Part shown: one piece after another, positions 26,030 to 34,415 of the stretch | Layout of the letters: the number at the start of each line of letters is the position of its first letter | How positions within the stretch are numbered: position 1 is the first letter of the stretch | Source of the DNA: an uncultured Clostridia bacterium | GTDB taxonomy: Bacteria > Bacillota > Clostridia > Oscillospirales > Ruminococcaceae | Reading direction: 5' to 3' | DNA length: 51,570 bases | Assembly (NCBI GenBank): GCA_947625195.1 | Contig: CANQNK010000016.1 | Span: 1-51,570, forward strand | Made by a program: the position numbers and the translations under genes | The notes under the pieces: generated by a model | What the model was told of the DNA's origin: nothing | What the model saw: the letters and a program-made list of their open reading frames with translations, nothing else | Databases searched by the model: none

Positions 26030-26201
26030 TATCAGAAACCAGCGTTTATGTCGCATAAGACAGCCTACCACATTTTTCATAGGCTCATTGTCAACAGACA
26101 GTTGAATAAATGCAGTCTCAATTTTGTGCAGTTTCACGTTTTTTCACTTTAAGTTGTCCGGAATCTTGACAGAGGAGCAATATATCCATCTTTTTTTTAA
26201 A

Positions 26202-26276
26202 TGACGGTTGTGACGGCGGTGACGGCTCTTTCGCTATATAGCGCTTTTGCCGTCATCGGTGTCATTGCCGTCACAG
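26202..26276. repeat. 3 x 9-bp repeats / 12-bp palindrome / 3 x 9-bp inverted repeats
   Basis: TGACGG starts at 26202, 26211 and 26220 (9-bp steps). A perfect palindrome CGCTATATAGCG occupies 26232-26243. Then CCGTCA/TGTCA cores occur at 26250, 26259 and 26268, again in 9-bp steps, in inverted orientation. It lies 9 bp beyond the repA-like stop. The symmetry suggests an origin, transfer or recombination site for the element. Confidence 0.7.
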
Positions 26277-26284
26277 GTTCTGAA

Positions 26285-27250
26285 CTACATCAGACGACTT
26301 GTACCCGTCCGTTTGGTCTTGTACTCGATGCCCGCCGGCGTAAGTACCTCCCCGGCAAAGCGGCCGAGCATCTTCGTGACGAGGTTGGGCGGCATTTCGG
26401 TTTCTCCAATTTCCGAAAGCAGCCCGGTCGCAGTGCCCGTCCATACGGGCTTGTCCTTCAGAAACTCCACGAGCCGAAACAGAAACGGCGGGATTTCCTC
26501 CCGGTGCAGGGCTGCGCTATCCTTGTGCTCCAAGAGCTGCCAGATGTTGTTTTCAAAGCGAAGCGTGAACTGTTGGTACTCGACGTCCCTGCCGCTGACA
26601 AGGAGCGTGGCCGTGTCTTCGTCCCGCTTGCGTTTCAGAATGATGTTCGTGTCCGCTGCGCCGGTGATTCCGGTGGAGCCGGAAACCTCGTTGAAGGGGT
26701 CGCTGGCATCTTTCATTTTTCGCAGGTGATGCACCAGAACCACGGCGATGCGGCGGCGGTCAGCGATGGATTTTACCGCCGAGATGTCGTCGTAATCGCT
26801 AGCGTACATACCGTTTTTTCCTGCGGTGCTCTGGGCGTTGCGTACCTTCTGGAGCGTGTCGATGATGACGAGCCTCGTGTTCGGAAAGTCATTCAGCGCC
26901 GCCTCAATCTGCTTCTCCAAGCCGCAGCCCAGCTTGCCGCAGACGGTCGCAAAGCGCAGACCGGGCGGTGCTTCGTCGGTCAGCTTGTAGAGCCGCTCTT
27001 GAATCCGCACTCGGGTATCCTCCAAACAGAGATAGAGGACGTCGCATTGGTGTGTTGGCAGATCCCATAGGGGAAGTCCTTGCGTAACCCGAAGCCCGAG
27101 CCAGAGCATGAGCCAGCTTTTAACAAACTTGCCGGAGCCGCACAGCATACTCACGCCCTGCGGGATCAGTCTGTCCACAATGAACAGCGTTTTCTCCATT
27201 GGGGTCGAGAGCAGCGTGTCGGCGTCCACGAGTTGTAATTTTTGATACAT
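26285..27250 (-). CDS. RepA-like AAA/RecA-fold ATPase of mobile elements
   Basis: 321 residues with a RecA-like ATPase core of the AAA_25/RepA helicase type common in Firmicute integrative elements. The P-loop region reads LCGSGKFVKSWL (36-47); the Gly normally before Lys-Ser is Val. Walker B is in RLVIIDTLQKVR, and later VLVHHLRKM and GSTGITGAADTNIIL match the family. The C-terminal 60 residues resemble a winged helix (FLFRLVEFLKDKPVW). It probably acts in replication of the excised element. The start abuts the stop of the excisionase-type gene (TGAATG), so they are coupled. Confidence 0.82.
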   Translation of the reverse strand: MYQKLQLVDADTLLSTPMEKTLFIVDRLIPQGVSMLCGSGKFVKSWLMLWLGLRVTQGLPLWDLPTHQCDVLYLCLEDTRVRIQERLYKLTDEAPPGLRFATVCGKLGCGLEKQIEAALNDFPNTRLVIIDTLQKVRNAQSTAGKNGMYASDYDDISAVKSIADRRRIAVVLVHHLRKMKDASDPFNEVSGSTGITGAADTNIILKRKRDEDTATLLVSGRDVEYQQFTLRFENNIWQLLEHKDSAALHREEIPPFLFRLVEFLKDKPVWTGTATGLLSEIGETEMPPNLVTKMLGRFAGEVLTPAGIEYKTKRTGTSRLM

Positions 27251-27481
27251 TCAATTCACTTCCTTTCTTCCGTCCTCTGCGAGGACATAATTGATGACGT
27301 TGACCTTCGGCACACGGAAGGCGTTCCCGATCTTCACGCCGGGAATATATCCGTCTCCGATGAGCCGGTAGGCCAGCGACCTGCTGATGCCCAGCATCAC
27401 TTGCAGCTGGGCAACGGTCAAGATATCCGGGTATTCCGGAAACATCAGCTTGTAAAGCTCTTTGAGCTCTGTTTTTTTCAT
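27251..27481 (-). CDS. Excisionase/MerR-type HTH DNA-binding protein
   Basis: 76 residues with a helix-turn-helix: ILTVAQLQVMLGISRSLAYR, then LIGDGYIPGVKIGNAFRVPK, the pattern of small Xis/AlpA-like proteins of integrative elements. AAAGGAGG lies 8 bp before ATG. It is directly upstream of the RepA-like gene in the same operon and just downstream of the repeat array at 27700-28080, which could contain its targets. The role could be excision directionality or regulation of the replication gene. Confidence 0.82.
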   Translation of the reverse strand: MKKTELKELYKLMFPEYPDILTVAQLQVMLGISRSLAYRLIGDGYIPGVKIGNAFRVPKVNVINYVLAEDGRKEVN

Positions 27482-27699
27482 AGCGTTTAACCTCCTTTAC
27501 TGCTATGTAAAGGGGGCAGCCACCGTAAGGAGGCGACGCTGACGGCGACTGCCCTTGCCGGTTCACCCGACTGTCGTTTTTGTATTCCTGCCCCGGAGTC
27601 TCACCGCAGCGTTGCTGCGCTCGCTTCCTTTCGGAAGGTCGTCGCACGGTCATATCCCAATCGGACGGCTATTTAGTTTTCAAAGGTCACGAGAGAAAC

Positions 27700-28080
27700 T
27701 TTCCCTCACAGATTTGGAAAAGGAAGCGGTTTTGTACCCCCTGTTCGGAAAAAGTTCTTTCACTTGTTTGGACTGGGGGGCGGTATTCCTAACCCCCTCG
27801 GGAATGAAATTTTTTATACCCTCTCACTTGTTCCGACAGGGAGAGGCGGATATTCAACCGCTTTTTGAAAAAATTATTCTTTTTTTGGAAAGGGAAGAGA
27901 TTTCACTCCCGCTTTTGTATCTGTGAGAAAAAGTCCTCTCACTTGTTCTGACTGGGAGAAGCCATTTTCTAACCCTCCTTGCAAAAAAATTTTTGCCTCC
28001 CACTAATTCGCACTGGGAAGGGGCCATCCACAAGTCATTTTTGAAAAATTCCCCTCATTATGTCTGGACAAAGGACGGCG
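27700..28080. repeat. Degenerate tandem repeat array, about 60-bp period, six units
   Basis: Each unit has an A-tract (starting at 27749, 27807, 27868, 27928, 27983 and 28044) and, in most units, a core like CTCACTTGTTCNGACTGGGAG (27761, 27825, 27940, 28001) followed by TTCTAACC-like sequence. Steps are 55-61 bp. The whole 27482-28316 gap contains no convincing gene. The array lies upstream of the Xis-RepA operon and resembles iterons. Confidence 0.7.
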
Positions 28081-28118
28081 CTTTTTAAGTCTGCCGGCAG
28101 ATTTTTCTGGATTTGGGC

Positions 28119-28153
28119 AAAAAATAGAGCGCCCGATGTTACTCGGACGCTCT
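28119..28153 (-). terminator. Rho-independent hairpin
   Basis: AGAGCG+CCGA pair with TCGG+CGCTCT (28126-28153); on the minus strand it is followed by ATTTTTT. It may insulate the repeat array and Xis-RepA operon from transcription coming from the right. Confidence 0.65.
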
Positions 28154-28276
28154 GTAAAAATATTTTTTCGGGGCGATTTCCGCTGCTTTTTTGCCCTGTA
28201 CACCTCTTGCAAAAGTCGAGCAAGAGAAGGATGCCTCTTTCCGTATTTCTCTCAAATACACGTTTTAAGGCGCAAA

Positions 28277-28313
28277 AAAGCACCTGTTCTCAACAGTTGA
28301 AAACAGGTGCTTT
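28277..28313 (-). terminator. Terminator behind the 28317-28891 pseudogene
   Basis: A perfect 12-bp stem AAAGCACCTGTT/AACAGGTGCTTT (28277-28288 with 28302-28313), 13-base loop, followed on the minus strand by further T residues. Confidence 0.75.
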
Positions 28314-28316
28314 CTC

Positions 28317-28891
28317 TCAGAATACCAAAACTACCACCCGACATCTATCGACTTCTCCTCGGCTATAAACATTCCGCCAATCATATCTCTGCCAGCAAAC
28401 ATGCTCCAAAATTTCTTTGAAATGCACAAACCAGCCCATGGGATCGTCCCACTCATAGTATTGATAGACTTGTTTGCTCATCTCATCCAGTGTTGCATAT
28501 TCCTATGGAGAAATCGGCTCATAGCAGAGATCGTCTAAATCGCCAGATTCATAGGCAAACACATCGTCTTTCCGCACAATTCCGTGCCACTCATGGGCTT
28601 GCCAGACGGTAAACATCTACTTATGGTATCAATTTCAGCAAAGAGAATTCTCAAATCTGTGCTGTTACGGCAGTCTTCATAGAAACTCTGCAATTCGAGA
28701 GACATTTCATCAAACCGCAGTGTGCCACCAATATTTTCGATTTTCTCCGCAGTCTGACCGAAATAGCTTCTTAATTCGCTCTCATAAGTCGTAGCAAGGT
28801 GCCGTTGCCCATCTTTTTCGAAGGCAGGATTGATACAAATCCATTTGCCGTCAGTATAGACTTCCGTATATAAGTAATAGCTCGTGGACAT
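28317..28891 (-). pseudogene. Conserved mobile-element protein of unknown function, frameshifted
   Basis: Begins MSTSYYLYTEVYTDGKWICI and stays open for about 95 codons. Near 28605 the frame is lost by one base; in the neighbouring frame the protein continues as HEWHGIVRKDDVFAYESGDL, meets a TAG at 28503-28505, and continues with YYEWDDPMGWFVHFKEIL up to a TGA at 28317-28319. I recognise the style as a cargo protein found in clostridial elements, but know no function. Two independent lesions indicate decay. Confidence 0.7.
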
Positions 28892-28966
28892 ACCTATATG
28901 TCCTTTCTTTGTTTTCTATTGCGGCATGAAACGCCATCCATTATGGGGCGCGCCAAACCGCTATTG

Positions 28967-29095
28967 TTAGGTATCTTCCGCCTCTGCGCTCTCAATATTA
29001 CTGCGCATATCGCTTAAAGTAATGCCGTCCTTGGTAAAGTATCTCCAGCCATTGACATGAAGATTTTCCGACCATCCGTATCCCCCGTAGAACAA
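28967..29095 (-). pseudogene. C-terminal fragment of an unknown gene at the defence-module junction
   Basis: About 42 codons open from 29095 to a TAA at 28967, reading FYGGYGWSENLHVNGWRYFT and DGITLSDMRSNIESAEAEDT. There is no ribosome site and no ATG near the start, and an in-frame stop precedes it. It appears to have lost its 5' part where AT-rich sequence and the end of the cysteine desulfurase gene begin (29092-29117). That would mark the left junction of the BREX insertion. The rest of 28892-29117 shows nothing else. Confidence 0.4.
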
Positions 29096-29117
29096 TTAAA
29101 AAATTTTAAAGTTTATA

Positions 29118-30245
29118 TCATTTTACAATTTGAACGAGTGCATTCACAATAGCTTCAATATCTTCAGACGAATTATTTTTTCCAAGCGATATTCTAATGG
29201 TTCCTCTTGCATATCGTTCATCTAATTTTATTGCTTTGAGGACGTGTGATATTTCGGTGTTTTTGCTATCACAAGCCGAACCTGTAGAAATGCTAATTCC
29301 CTTTAAATCCATTCGATGAAGAATAGCCTCACCATCTTTTCCATCGAAGGATAAATTAATGATGCCTGGCAGAATTTGTTTTCCACCATTCCGAATATAA
29401 GGAATTTGACTTTCATTAATTTTGTCAAAAAATAGTTGTTCAAGAAATCTTACTTTTTTCTTATTTGCCTTGAGTTGTTCGATATTATTTTTAAGTGCAA
29501 TGGCCATACCGACAATAGATGCAACATTTTCCGTTCCTGCTCGAAAACCAAATTCTTGCGCACCACCATCCACGTAAGAGGGCAACATTACACCTTTTCG
29601 GACATATTGGAAGCCAACGCCTTTTGGACCATTAAACTTATGGGCAGAAGCAGTCAGCAAATCCACTCCCAAATTTTTCACATTAATCTCAGTATGTCCT
29701 ACGGCCTGAACAGCGTCTGTGTGGAAAAATGCATTATGAGCGTGAGCTACCTCGCATAACTCTTGGATTGGTTGGATTGTCCCAAGCTCATTGTTAACAT
29801 ACATAAATGTGACTAAAAAGGGCTGTTTAGTAGTAATAGATGGCTCTAAAGTGTTGGGCATAATCATGCCATTTTGATCGGGCTCAATATATGTTACAGG
29901 ATGTCCTATTCGCTTAATAGCTTCACAAGAGCGAAGGATGGCATGATGTTCAAACGCCGAAGTAATGACGTCTCTACGGTCATCATTTAAAAAGGCGAGA
30001 CCTTTTATTGCCCAGTTATCTCCTTCTGTGCCGCCCGATGTGAAGTAGATTTCGTCCGGATCAGCATTGATACAAGCTGCGATTGTTTCTCTGGAATCAG
30101 CTAAAGCCTTCTTTGCAGATCTTGAAAAGGAATACGGTTGCGAAGGATTTCCGTATTCATCCGTCAACCACGGAACCATAGCTTCAAAAGCAGCCTTATC
30201 CAATTGGGTTGTTGCTGCGTTATCAGCATAAATACAAACTTTCAT
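29118..30245 (-). CDS. Cysteine desulfurase (IscS/NifS/DndA type)
   Basis: 375 residues from the ATG at 30245, 5 bp after the brxL stop; an alternative GTG start at 30257 would overlap brxL. PLP enzyme releasing sulfur from cysteine as an enzyme persulfide. The PLP lysine is Lys203 in TASAHKFNGPKG, the PLP-anchoring His in SAFEHHAILRS, and the persulfide Cys325 in STGSACDSKNTEISHVL. It opens with IYADNAATTQLD. It is the last gene of the BREX operon, which also contains the PP-loop protein BrxP. In DNA phosphorothioation systems a desulfurase (DndA, SspA or host IscS) feeds the PP-loop enzyme DndC/SspD; the same division of labour is inferred here. It is not adjacent to iscU or tRNA-thiolation genes. 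Confidence 0.93.
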   Translation of the reverse strand: MKVCIYADNAATTQLDKAAFEAMVPWLTDEYGNPSQPYSFSRSAKKALADSRETIAACINADPDEIYFTSGGTEGDNWAIKGLAFLNDDRRDVITSAFEHHAILRSCEAIKRIGHPVTYIEPDQNGMIMPNTLEPSITTKQPFLVTFMYVNNELGTIQPIQELCEVAHAHNAFFHTDAVQAVGHTEINVKNLGVDLLTASAHKFNGPKGVGFQYVRKGVMLPSYVDGGAQEFGFRAGTENVASIVGMAIALKNNIEQLKANKKKVRFLEQLFFDKINESQIPYIRNGGKQILPGIINLSFDGKDGEAILHRMDLKGISISTGSACDSKNTEISHVLKAIKLDERYARGTIRISLGKNNSSEDIEAIVNALVQIVK

Positions 30246-30250
30246 AGTAA

Positions 30251-31816
30251 TCACCACTGATATTGTACATCGGGTATAGTATTTTTTCCGGGGACATCAA
30301 ACTCCTTCGGATCGATAATGCAAAGTTGTTTTTTAATAATTGCACGCATTTCCTTTGCTGGATTCAAGCAATATTTTATGAATTCATCAGGGGCAATGTC
30401 CTCTTTATGAATGGCATGGGGAAAAAGTAATTTGATGAAAGCAGTACAAAGGCGCTTTATTGCAGTCATATCACGCTTGTCTGCCTTTGCAGGAACTGCA
30501 AGGCACGCATCAACCAACGCAGAATAAGAAAGGTCATCTCTCATCGCGTGCATCACTTCGGCGAAATATTCGGTGTTAATGGCCCAACCATTTGCAATGA
30601 GATCTTGATTCAGACGTGGAATTTCCCATCCGGGAATAAATCCGTGGAAACGATCCAGAGTTGCCGATTCACCAAAAACCTCACTAATATTCTCCACCAT
30701 GTTCTGGTTAATGTCAAACTTTTCAGCATCAATATTTCCCAACACAATTACACCGGCCTCAGTGGACATCTGCGCATCGAATCCCTTGATTTCACCAAAC
30801 TCCATATAATGTTTGAGTGCTTGTTGAATCTGCCCGGGCTGTTCAAATGAAATTGATTGAACCTCGTCAAACCCAACATAGTCAAATCTCGTAAGAAGGC
30901 CACCGGACTTCTTCGCATTATCGTATATCAAAGAAGCTCTTGAAACAGTTCCTCCACTTATCAGCCAACCGCGTTTACTTATTTTTTCATAAACGTAACT
31001 CTTGCCAGTACCTTTGGGAGCCAATTCGATAAGATTGACTCTTCTTTCTATGAACGGAAGTAATCTTCTTAAAAAGAACAACTTAGTCTCTTCGCTGATG
31101 TTCCCCTCGGAATCTACATAGCCGGAAGGATTATAGTCAACAGCAGCGATGATAACATCTATCCATTCGTGGATGTCAAAGTTTTTTCGTGCTTCTTTAT
31201 AGAAATCCAAATCAACTCTATATGGACAAAAAGGCTTATAACCGCTCATATAGATTTCGTTAGGCTTGTGCTGGGGTCTATCATCTACTTCAGATTTTTT
31301 TTTGCTCTTTCCAAAAAGCTTCTCATAGAATTTTGATATCTTTGCGGACGAACCGTATTCAAATTCGTCATCAAGACTCAATGTGCTTCCGAGAGCAAGT
31401 TCGATAATGCCCCAGTTCTCGCTTTCTCTCAAAAGGGTGTCCGCATACTGCTCAAGGACTTCATCGGATACTATCCCAGAAGCGCCTCCTCGTGATCCAC
31501 CAAAGTCAGGCAGTTCAAATTGCACTACACCCTTTTTAAGATTTACATCAAGGCGAACTCTCGCCAATAGTTTTTCTGTGCTACCTTGCATCAATCTGTA
31601 TTTAATTACCTGAAAAGCGTCTCTGTCAGGAATAAACTTTTTGATGTATGAGAGGGTGCTATCGAAGTCAATGTTACCCTGATTATCAGAGAATTTCATC
31701 ACAAGCCAGTCTCTCATATAAGAGGGCATACTTAGGTTGGAGAAGAATTCTGATCTTTTAGGATCTTTCAAAACAACCATATCTGAAAATACCTGTCTCA
31801 CCTTATCTTCAAGCAT
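30251..31816 (-). CDS. brxL: BREX AAA+ protein BrxL, apparently without Lon protease domain
   Basis: 521 residues. The N-terminal half (about 1-215) includes KDPKRSEFFSNLSMPSYMRD, typical of BrxL. The AAA+ core has Walker A APKGTGKS (266-273), Walker B YVGFDEVQ (313-320), sensor VIVLGNID (357-363) and RFHGFIPGWEIPR. BrxL of type 1 is about 650-690 residues and ends in a Lon-like protease domain; here the chain ends about 100 residues after the AAA+ module, with no recognisable Ser-Lys protease domain. In type 1 systems BrxL oligomerises on DNA and is needed for defence. AGGAGG precedes ATG; 14 bp separate it from the 69-residue gene. Confidence 0.85.
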   Translation of the reverse strand: MLEDKVRQVFSDMVVLKDPKRSEFFSNLSMPSYMRDWLVMKFSDNQGNIDFDSTLSYIKKFIPDRDAFQVIKYRLMQGSTEKLLARVRLDVNLKKGVVQFELPDFGGSRGGASGIVSDEVLEQYADTLLRESENWGIIELALGSTLSLDDEFEYGSSAKISKFYEKLFGKSKKKSEVDDRPQHKPNEIYMSGYKPFCPYRVDLDFYKEARKNFDIHEWIDVIIAAVDYNPSGYVDSEGNISEETKLFFLRRLLPFIERRVNLIELAPKGTGKSYVYEKISKRGWLISGGTVSRASLIYDNAKKSGGLLTRFDYVGFDEVQSISFEQPGQIQQALKHYMEFGEIKGFDAQMSTEAGVIVLGNIDAEKFDINQNMVENISEVFGESATLDRFHGFIPGWEIPRLNQDLIANGWAINTEYFAEVMHAMRDDLSYSALVDACLAVPAKADKRDMTAIKRLCTAFIKLLFPHAIHKEDIAPDEFIKYCLNPAKEMRAIIKKQLCIIDPKEFDVPGKNTIPDVQYQW

Positions 31817-31831
31817 TTTGATTCCTCCTAA

Positions 31832-32041
31832 TCAAATGAACAAAGTGCAGCCTTGCTCTTTGAATTCAGCTATCTTTATTTTCAAGTCTTCAACATCGCA
31901 ACCAAAAGAGACGCATAAGCAATCTAAACACCTAAATTCCATAAGATTTAAAGAAATAAGCTTTTTGTTTAGAGCAATTTCATCTTTTGTCAGTTGTCGA
32001 CCACAGTCAATACATGTTCCTTTTCCTTTTATTCTATTCAT
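31832..32041 (-). CDS. 69-residue CxxC zinc-binding-like protein in the BREX operon
   Basis: Contains two CxxC pairs in CIDCGRQLTKDEIALNKKL and FRCLDCLC, arranged as a zinc ribbon/knuckle, then a helical tail (DVEDLKIKIAEFKEQGCTLF). TAAGGAG precedes ATG; it is 12 bp after pglZ and 15 bp before brxL, so it is translated in the operon. I recognise similar small Firmicute proteins of unknown function but no named family. It could be a structural Zn partner of PglZ/BrxL or a redox or sulfur-relay protein. The core type 4 list (brxP, brxC, pglZ, brxL) does not include it. Confidence 0.75.
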   Translation of the reverse strand: MNRIKGKGTCIDCGRQLTKDEIALNKKLISLNLMEFRCLDCLCVSFGCDVEDLKIKIAEFKEQGCTLFI

Positions 32042-32053
32042 TTCCTGTACTCC

Positions 32054-34399
32054 TTAGAGGTCATCATCAACGACCAGTCCCTTCCTTTTCACGAAAATGG
32101 TTTCCGCTTTATGCGAGAAAAGGCTATTGGGGTAGATAGCTATCTTATAATAATTTCCGGCAGATAAACCCGGGATTTTGACTGTCCACGTATTGCAATC
32201 GATAGCCGAACCTTTTATAAGCTTACCCTTAAAGTCCACAACAAGACTACTAGCTGGTTCATCTGTTTTAATGGTTAGCGTCACAAATCCATCGCAGCTC
32301 AAGAACACTTCAGAGGATGAGAGGCTGTAATTGATAGGCTTTGGCATAGTGCCATGCGTATTAACCTTTGCAAAATGCAGAATGGGAACCAACAATTCTT
32401 CGGGACTGGCACCTCCATGTACCTCTCCCGGTGCATATCCTGAAAAAGTAAAGTGGTTATGAGTACGAAACGCCACTATGTTCCCATCTTTCTTGGCGTT
32501 TGAAATGTTTAGAGGGGTTGCCTCTGAAGATAGTACACAATACCTTCCGTGATTAAAAACTTCCGCTTTTGACGGTGAATTAACGCCCTGCGTTAAGTGG
32601 AAGCCTTTCGCAGCCATTCTACTCATTCCGTGATCAGCAGTTACAATTACTTCCATATCCGGGTGAGCTCTGATTGTATCGACTATTCTACATGCAATCG
32701 TCTCAATGAGTTCAAATTGCTTGGCTATTATGGAAAAGTAATTACAATCGCTCTTGTCTTTTATGTGACTGAGCCTATCCAAGTCATCGATTTTCTTTTC
32801 GGAAATAGTCTCGGGGTCGGCCTTGTCCATATTAACTTTGGTTATAGTCGGAAGAGCGGCCGTACCTATACTCACTTTTGGTAAAGAAACCGATGGGTTA
32901 ATCCTTTTGATTTTTTCCAAAAGTATATCGATCCACTCAATACCGAGCCCATCAAACCATAGAAAGTATGGCGAAGTTACGTTTTTTTTGAGGGAAAACA
33001 GAATGGCTCCTCTCGTATCAAACTCAAGACAGTCAATTTGACCTGCTGTGTCAGACAATTGCAAAGAAAAAGTGTCTGCGATTTTTCCAGATTTATATGC
33101 AGCCATGTACTCTCCTAGCTCACCTGAAAGATACGTTGAAGGTTTCAGGTACAGCAACAAATCAGGGTACTTTTCCTGCAAAAGCGTCTTGAAATCGTTT
33201 ATTGTCTTTCCTTCGTTTAGTGCATGAGAAATTAGTTCGAGTATTTTCGTCCGCTCTTCATGTGTTCTGCCCGTTAGAATTTTAAGCTTGATTCTTGTAT
33301 CAACAATCTGATCAAACTTTTCAATAAATGTGCGGCTTGGGGCGTGATATCCGGCTTTTTTCAGAATCTCTTCTCTTTGCAACACCCACTCGTCGAAATT
33401 GGAATTATCCTGACAATCAATGATTGTACACTCCAAGCTGCTAAGCAAATCGCGATGGTTAACGGATCGTTCGACAGCAAGGGAAATATAATCGCTTGAC
33501 TTATTCAGTCCCAGTTTATACCAAAGAAAGAATGCCCATCTCTCATTGTCTGATAGAGTGTTCCAATTACCAATGACTGGTTTGGGATCAAAGGAGTGCA
33601 TATTTAGAGCGTGCGGAATAACTTCGTCCATAGTAATTTTTGGTGAAACAAATGGGATAAGCGATGTCCACTGCTCGTCAGTGCCTAACTGCTTTGAGAG
33701 CTTGGCAGTTTCATCCACCAATGCGTCTTTGATGTACTCAAATGGATCCGCAACAGTCTTTAATGTGTAATCCCCATTCGTGGGTGTAATCTGCTTTATT
33801 TGTCTTGTTGCAAACGACATGCCAGATTTAACTTTTAGATTATCCCATAGGGATAGCCATTCCCTAATGCCGACAGCATCTACGATTCCTTTTTGCTTAG
33901 CAAATACTTTCGAATAGGCGGTCGCAGTGAAATCAACAGGATTATCGTCTATTTCGATAATTGAATTTCCGAACCGCTCCTCATCGAGGGGGCCAACAAC
34001 TCTTTGGAAAAGGCCTTTTGCCAGAAAAATTGGAATCCATACTCGTTTCTTCGAATGAACATGTCGATTCAAAATCGAGTAAATGCACGCAGCATTCTTC
34101 TCTGTTATCTCCCCAATGCGCAGGTATTCTGCAAGATGAGGAACAAGAATGTCCTTGTCTTTGTTTTTATCAAGGAACGCAATAAGAGCTTTGAGATCCG
34201 GTACGGTGTCTGAACCCTTGCAGAACTGCTCATCAGATAAACGAACGGTGATATCTGCTTGATCAGAAAGCGTTTTTACAAAGGAATAGTAAGCCCCCAG
34301 ATTATTCAAAAAGAATACTCTGGCAACAAAGCGATTTTCGTCTCTATCTGATTTTATATAATCTTTTACTTCCTGTAAGGATTTCTGTTCAAACACCAT
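32054..34399 (-). CDS. pglZ: BREX PglZ domain protein
   Basis: 781 residues from the ATG at 34399 (TTGGAGG 6 bp upstream; a TTG start 4 codons earlier overlaps that site). The N-terminal two thirds are helical. The PglZ (alkaline-phosphatase superfamily) domain lies at about 475-690, with metal-ligand segments FDGLG (482-486), TADHG (587-591) and HGGASPEELLVP (661-672). The C-terminal 90 residues form a beta-rich module. PglZ is essential in BREX systems; recent work on the family points to nuclease/phosphodiesterase activity. It is 16 bp downstream of brxC. Confidence 0.92.
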   Translation of the reverse strand: MVFEQKSLQEVKDYIKSDRDENRFVARVFFLNNLGAYYSFVKTLSDQADITVRLSDEQFCKGSDTVPDLKALIAFLDKNKDKDILVPHLAEYLRIGEITEKNAACIYSILNRHVHSKKRVWIPIFLAKGLFQRVVGPLDEERFGNSIIEIDDNPVDFTATAYSKVFAKQKGIVDAVGIREWLSLWDNLKVKSGMSFATRQIKQITPTNGDYTLKTVADPFEYIKDALVDETAKLSKQLGTDEQWTSLIPFVSPKITMDEVIPHALNMHSFDPKPVIGNWNTLSDNERWAFFLWYKLGLNKSSDYISLAVERSVNHRDLLSSLECTIIDCQDNSNFDEWVLQREEILKKAGYHAPSRTFIEKFDQIVDTRIKLKILTGRTHEERTKILELISHALNEGKTINDFKTLLQEKYPDLLLYLKPSTYLSGELGEYMAAYKSGKIADTFSLQLSDTAGQIDCLEFDTRGAILFSLKKNVTSPYFLWFDGLGIEWIDILLEKIKRINPSVSLPKVSIGTAALPTITKVNMDKADPETISEKKIDDLDRLSHIKDKSDCNYFSIIAKQFELIETIACRIVDTIRAHPDMEVIVTADHGMSRMAAKGFHLTQGVNSPSKAEVFNHGRYCVLSSEATPLNISNAKKDGNIVAFRTHNHFTFSGYAPGEVHGGASPEELLVPILHFAKVNTHGTMPKPINYSLSSSEVFLSCDGFVTLTIKTDEPASSLVVDFKGKLIKGSAIDCNTWTVKIPGLSAGNYYKIAIYPNSLFSHKAETIFVKRKGLVVDDDL

Positions 34400-34415
34400 A
34401 CAAGCCTCCAAGAGT

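Larger units (their letters stand above)
25056..26170 (+). mobile_element. Decayed IS3-family insertion sequence
   Basis: Contains an intact orfA and a broken orfB. Imperfect terminal repeats are recognisable: the left end has GACACGCTAAAGTGAACAAA (25073 on), the right end reads, in reverse complement, GGACAACTTAAAGTGAAAAA. Exact tips and target duplication could not be fixed, so boundaries are approximate. It truncated the integrase, and the flanking sequence on the right is unrelated, implying a deletion. Confidence 0.75.

Noticed and set aside
26201-27070. 289-residue plus-strand ORF
   Set aside because: It lies opposite the RepA-like gene and has no ribosome site or recognisable domain; the minus-strand product has clear motifs.
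27555-27926. 123-residue plus-strand ORF over the repeat array
   Set aside because: The open frame arises because the about 60-bp period is a multiple of three; there is no ribosome site and no known domain.
27700-28080. Possible CRISPR array
   Set aside because: Units are degenerate throughout, with no conserved 25-40-bp repeat and no unique spacers, and no cas genes are nearby.
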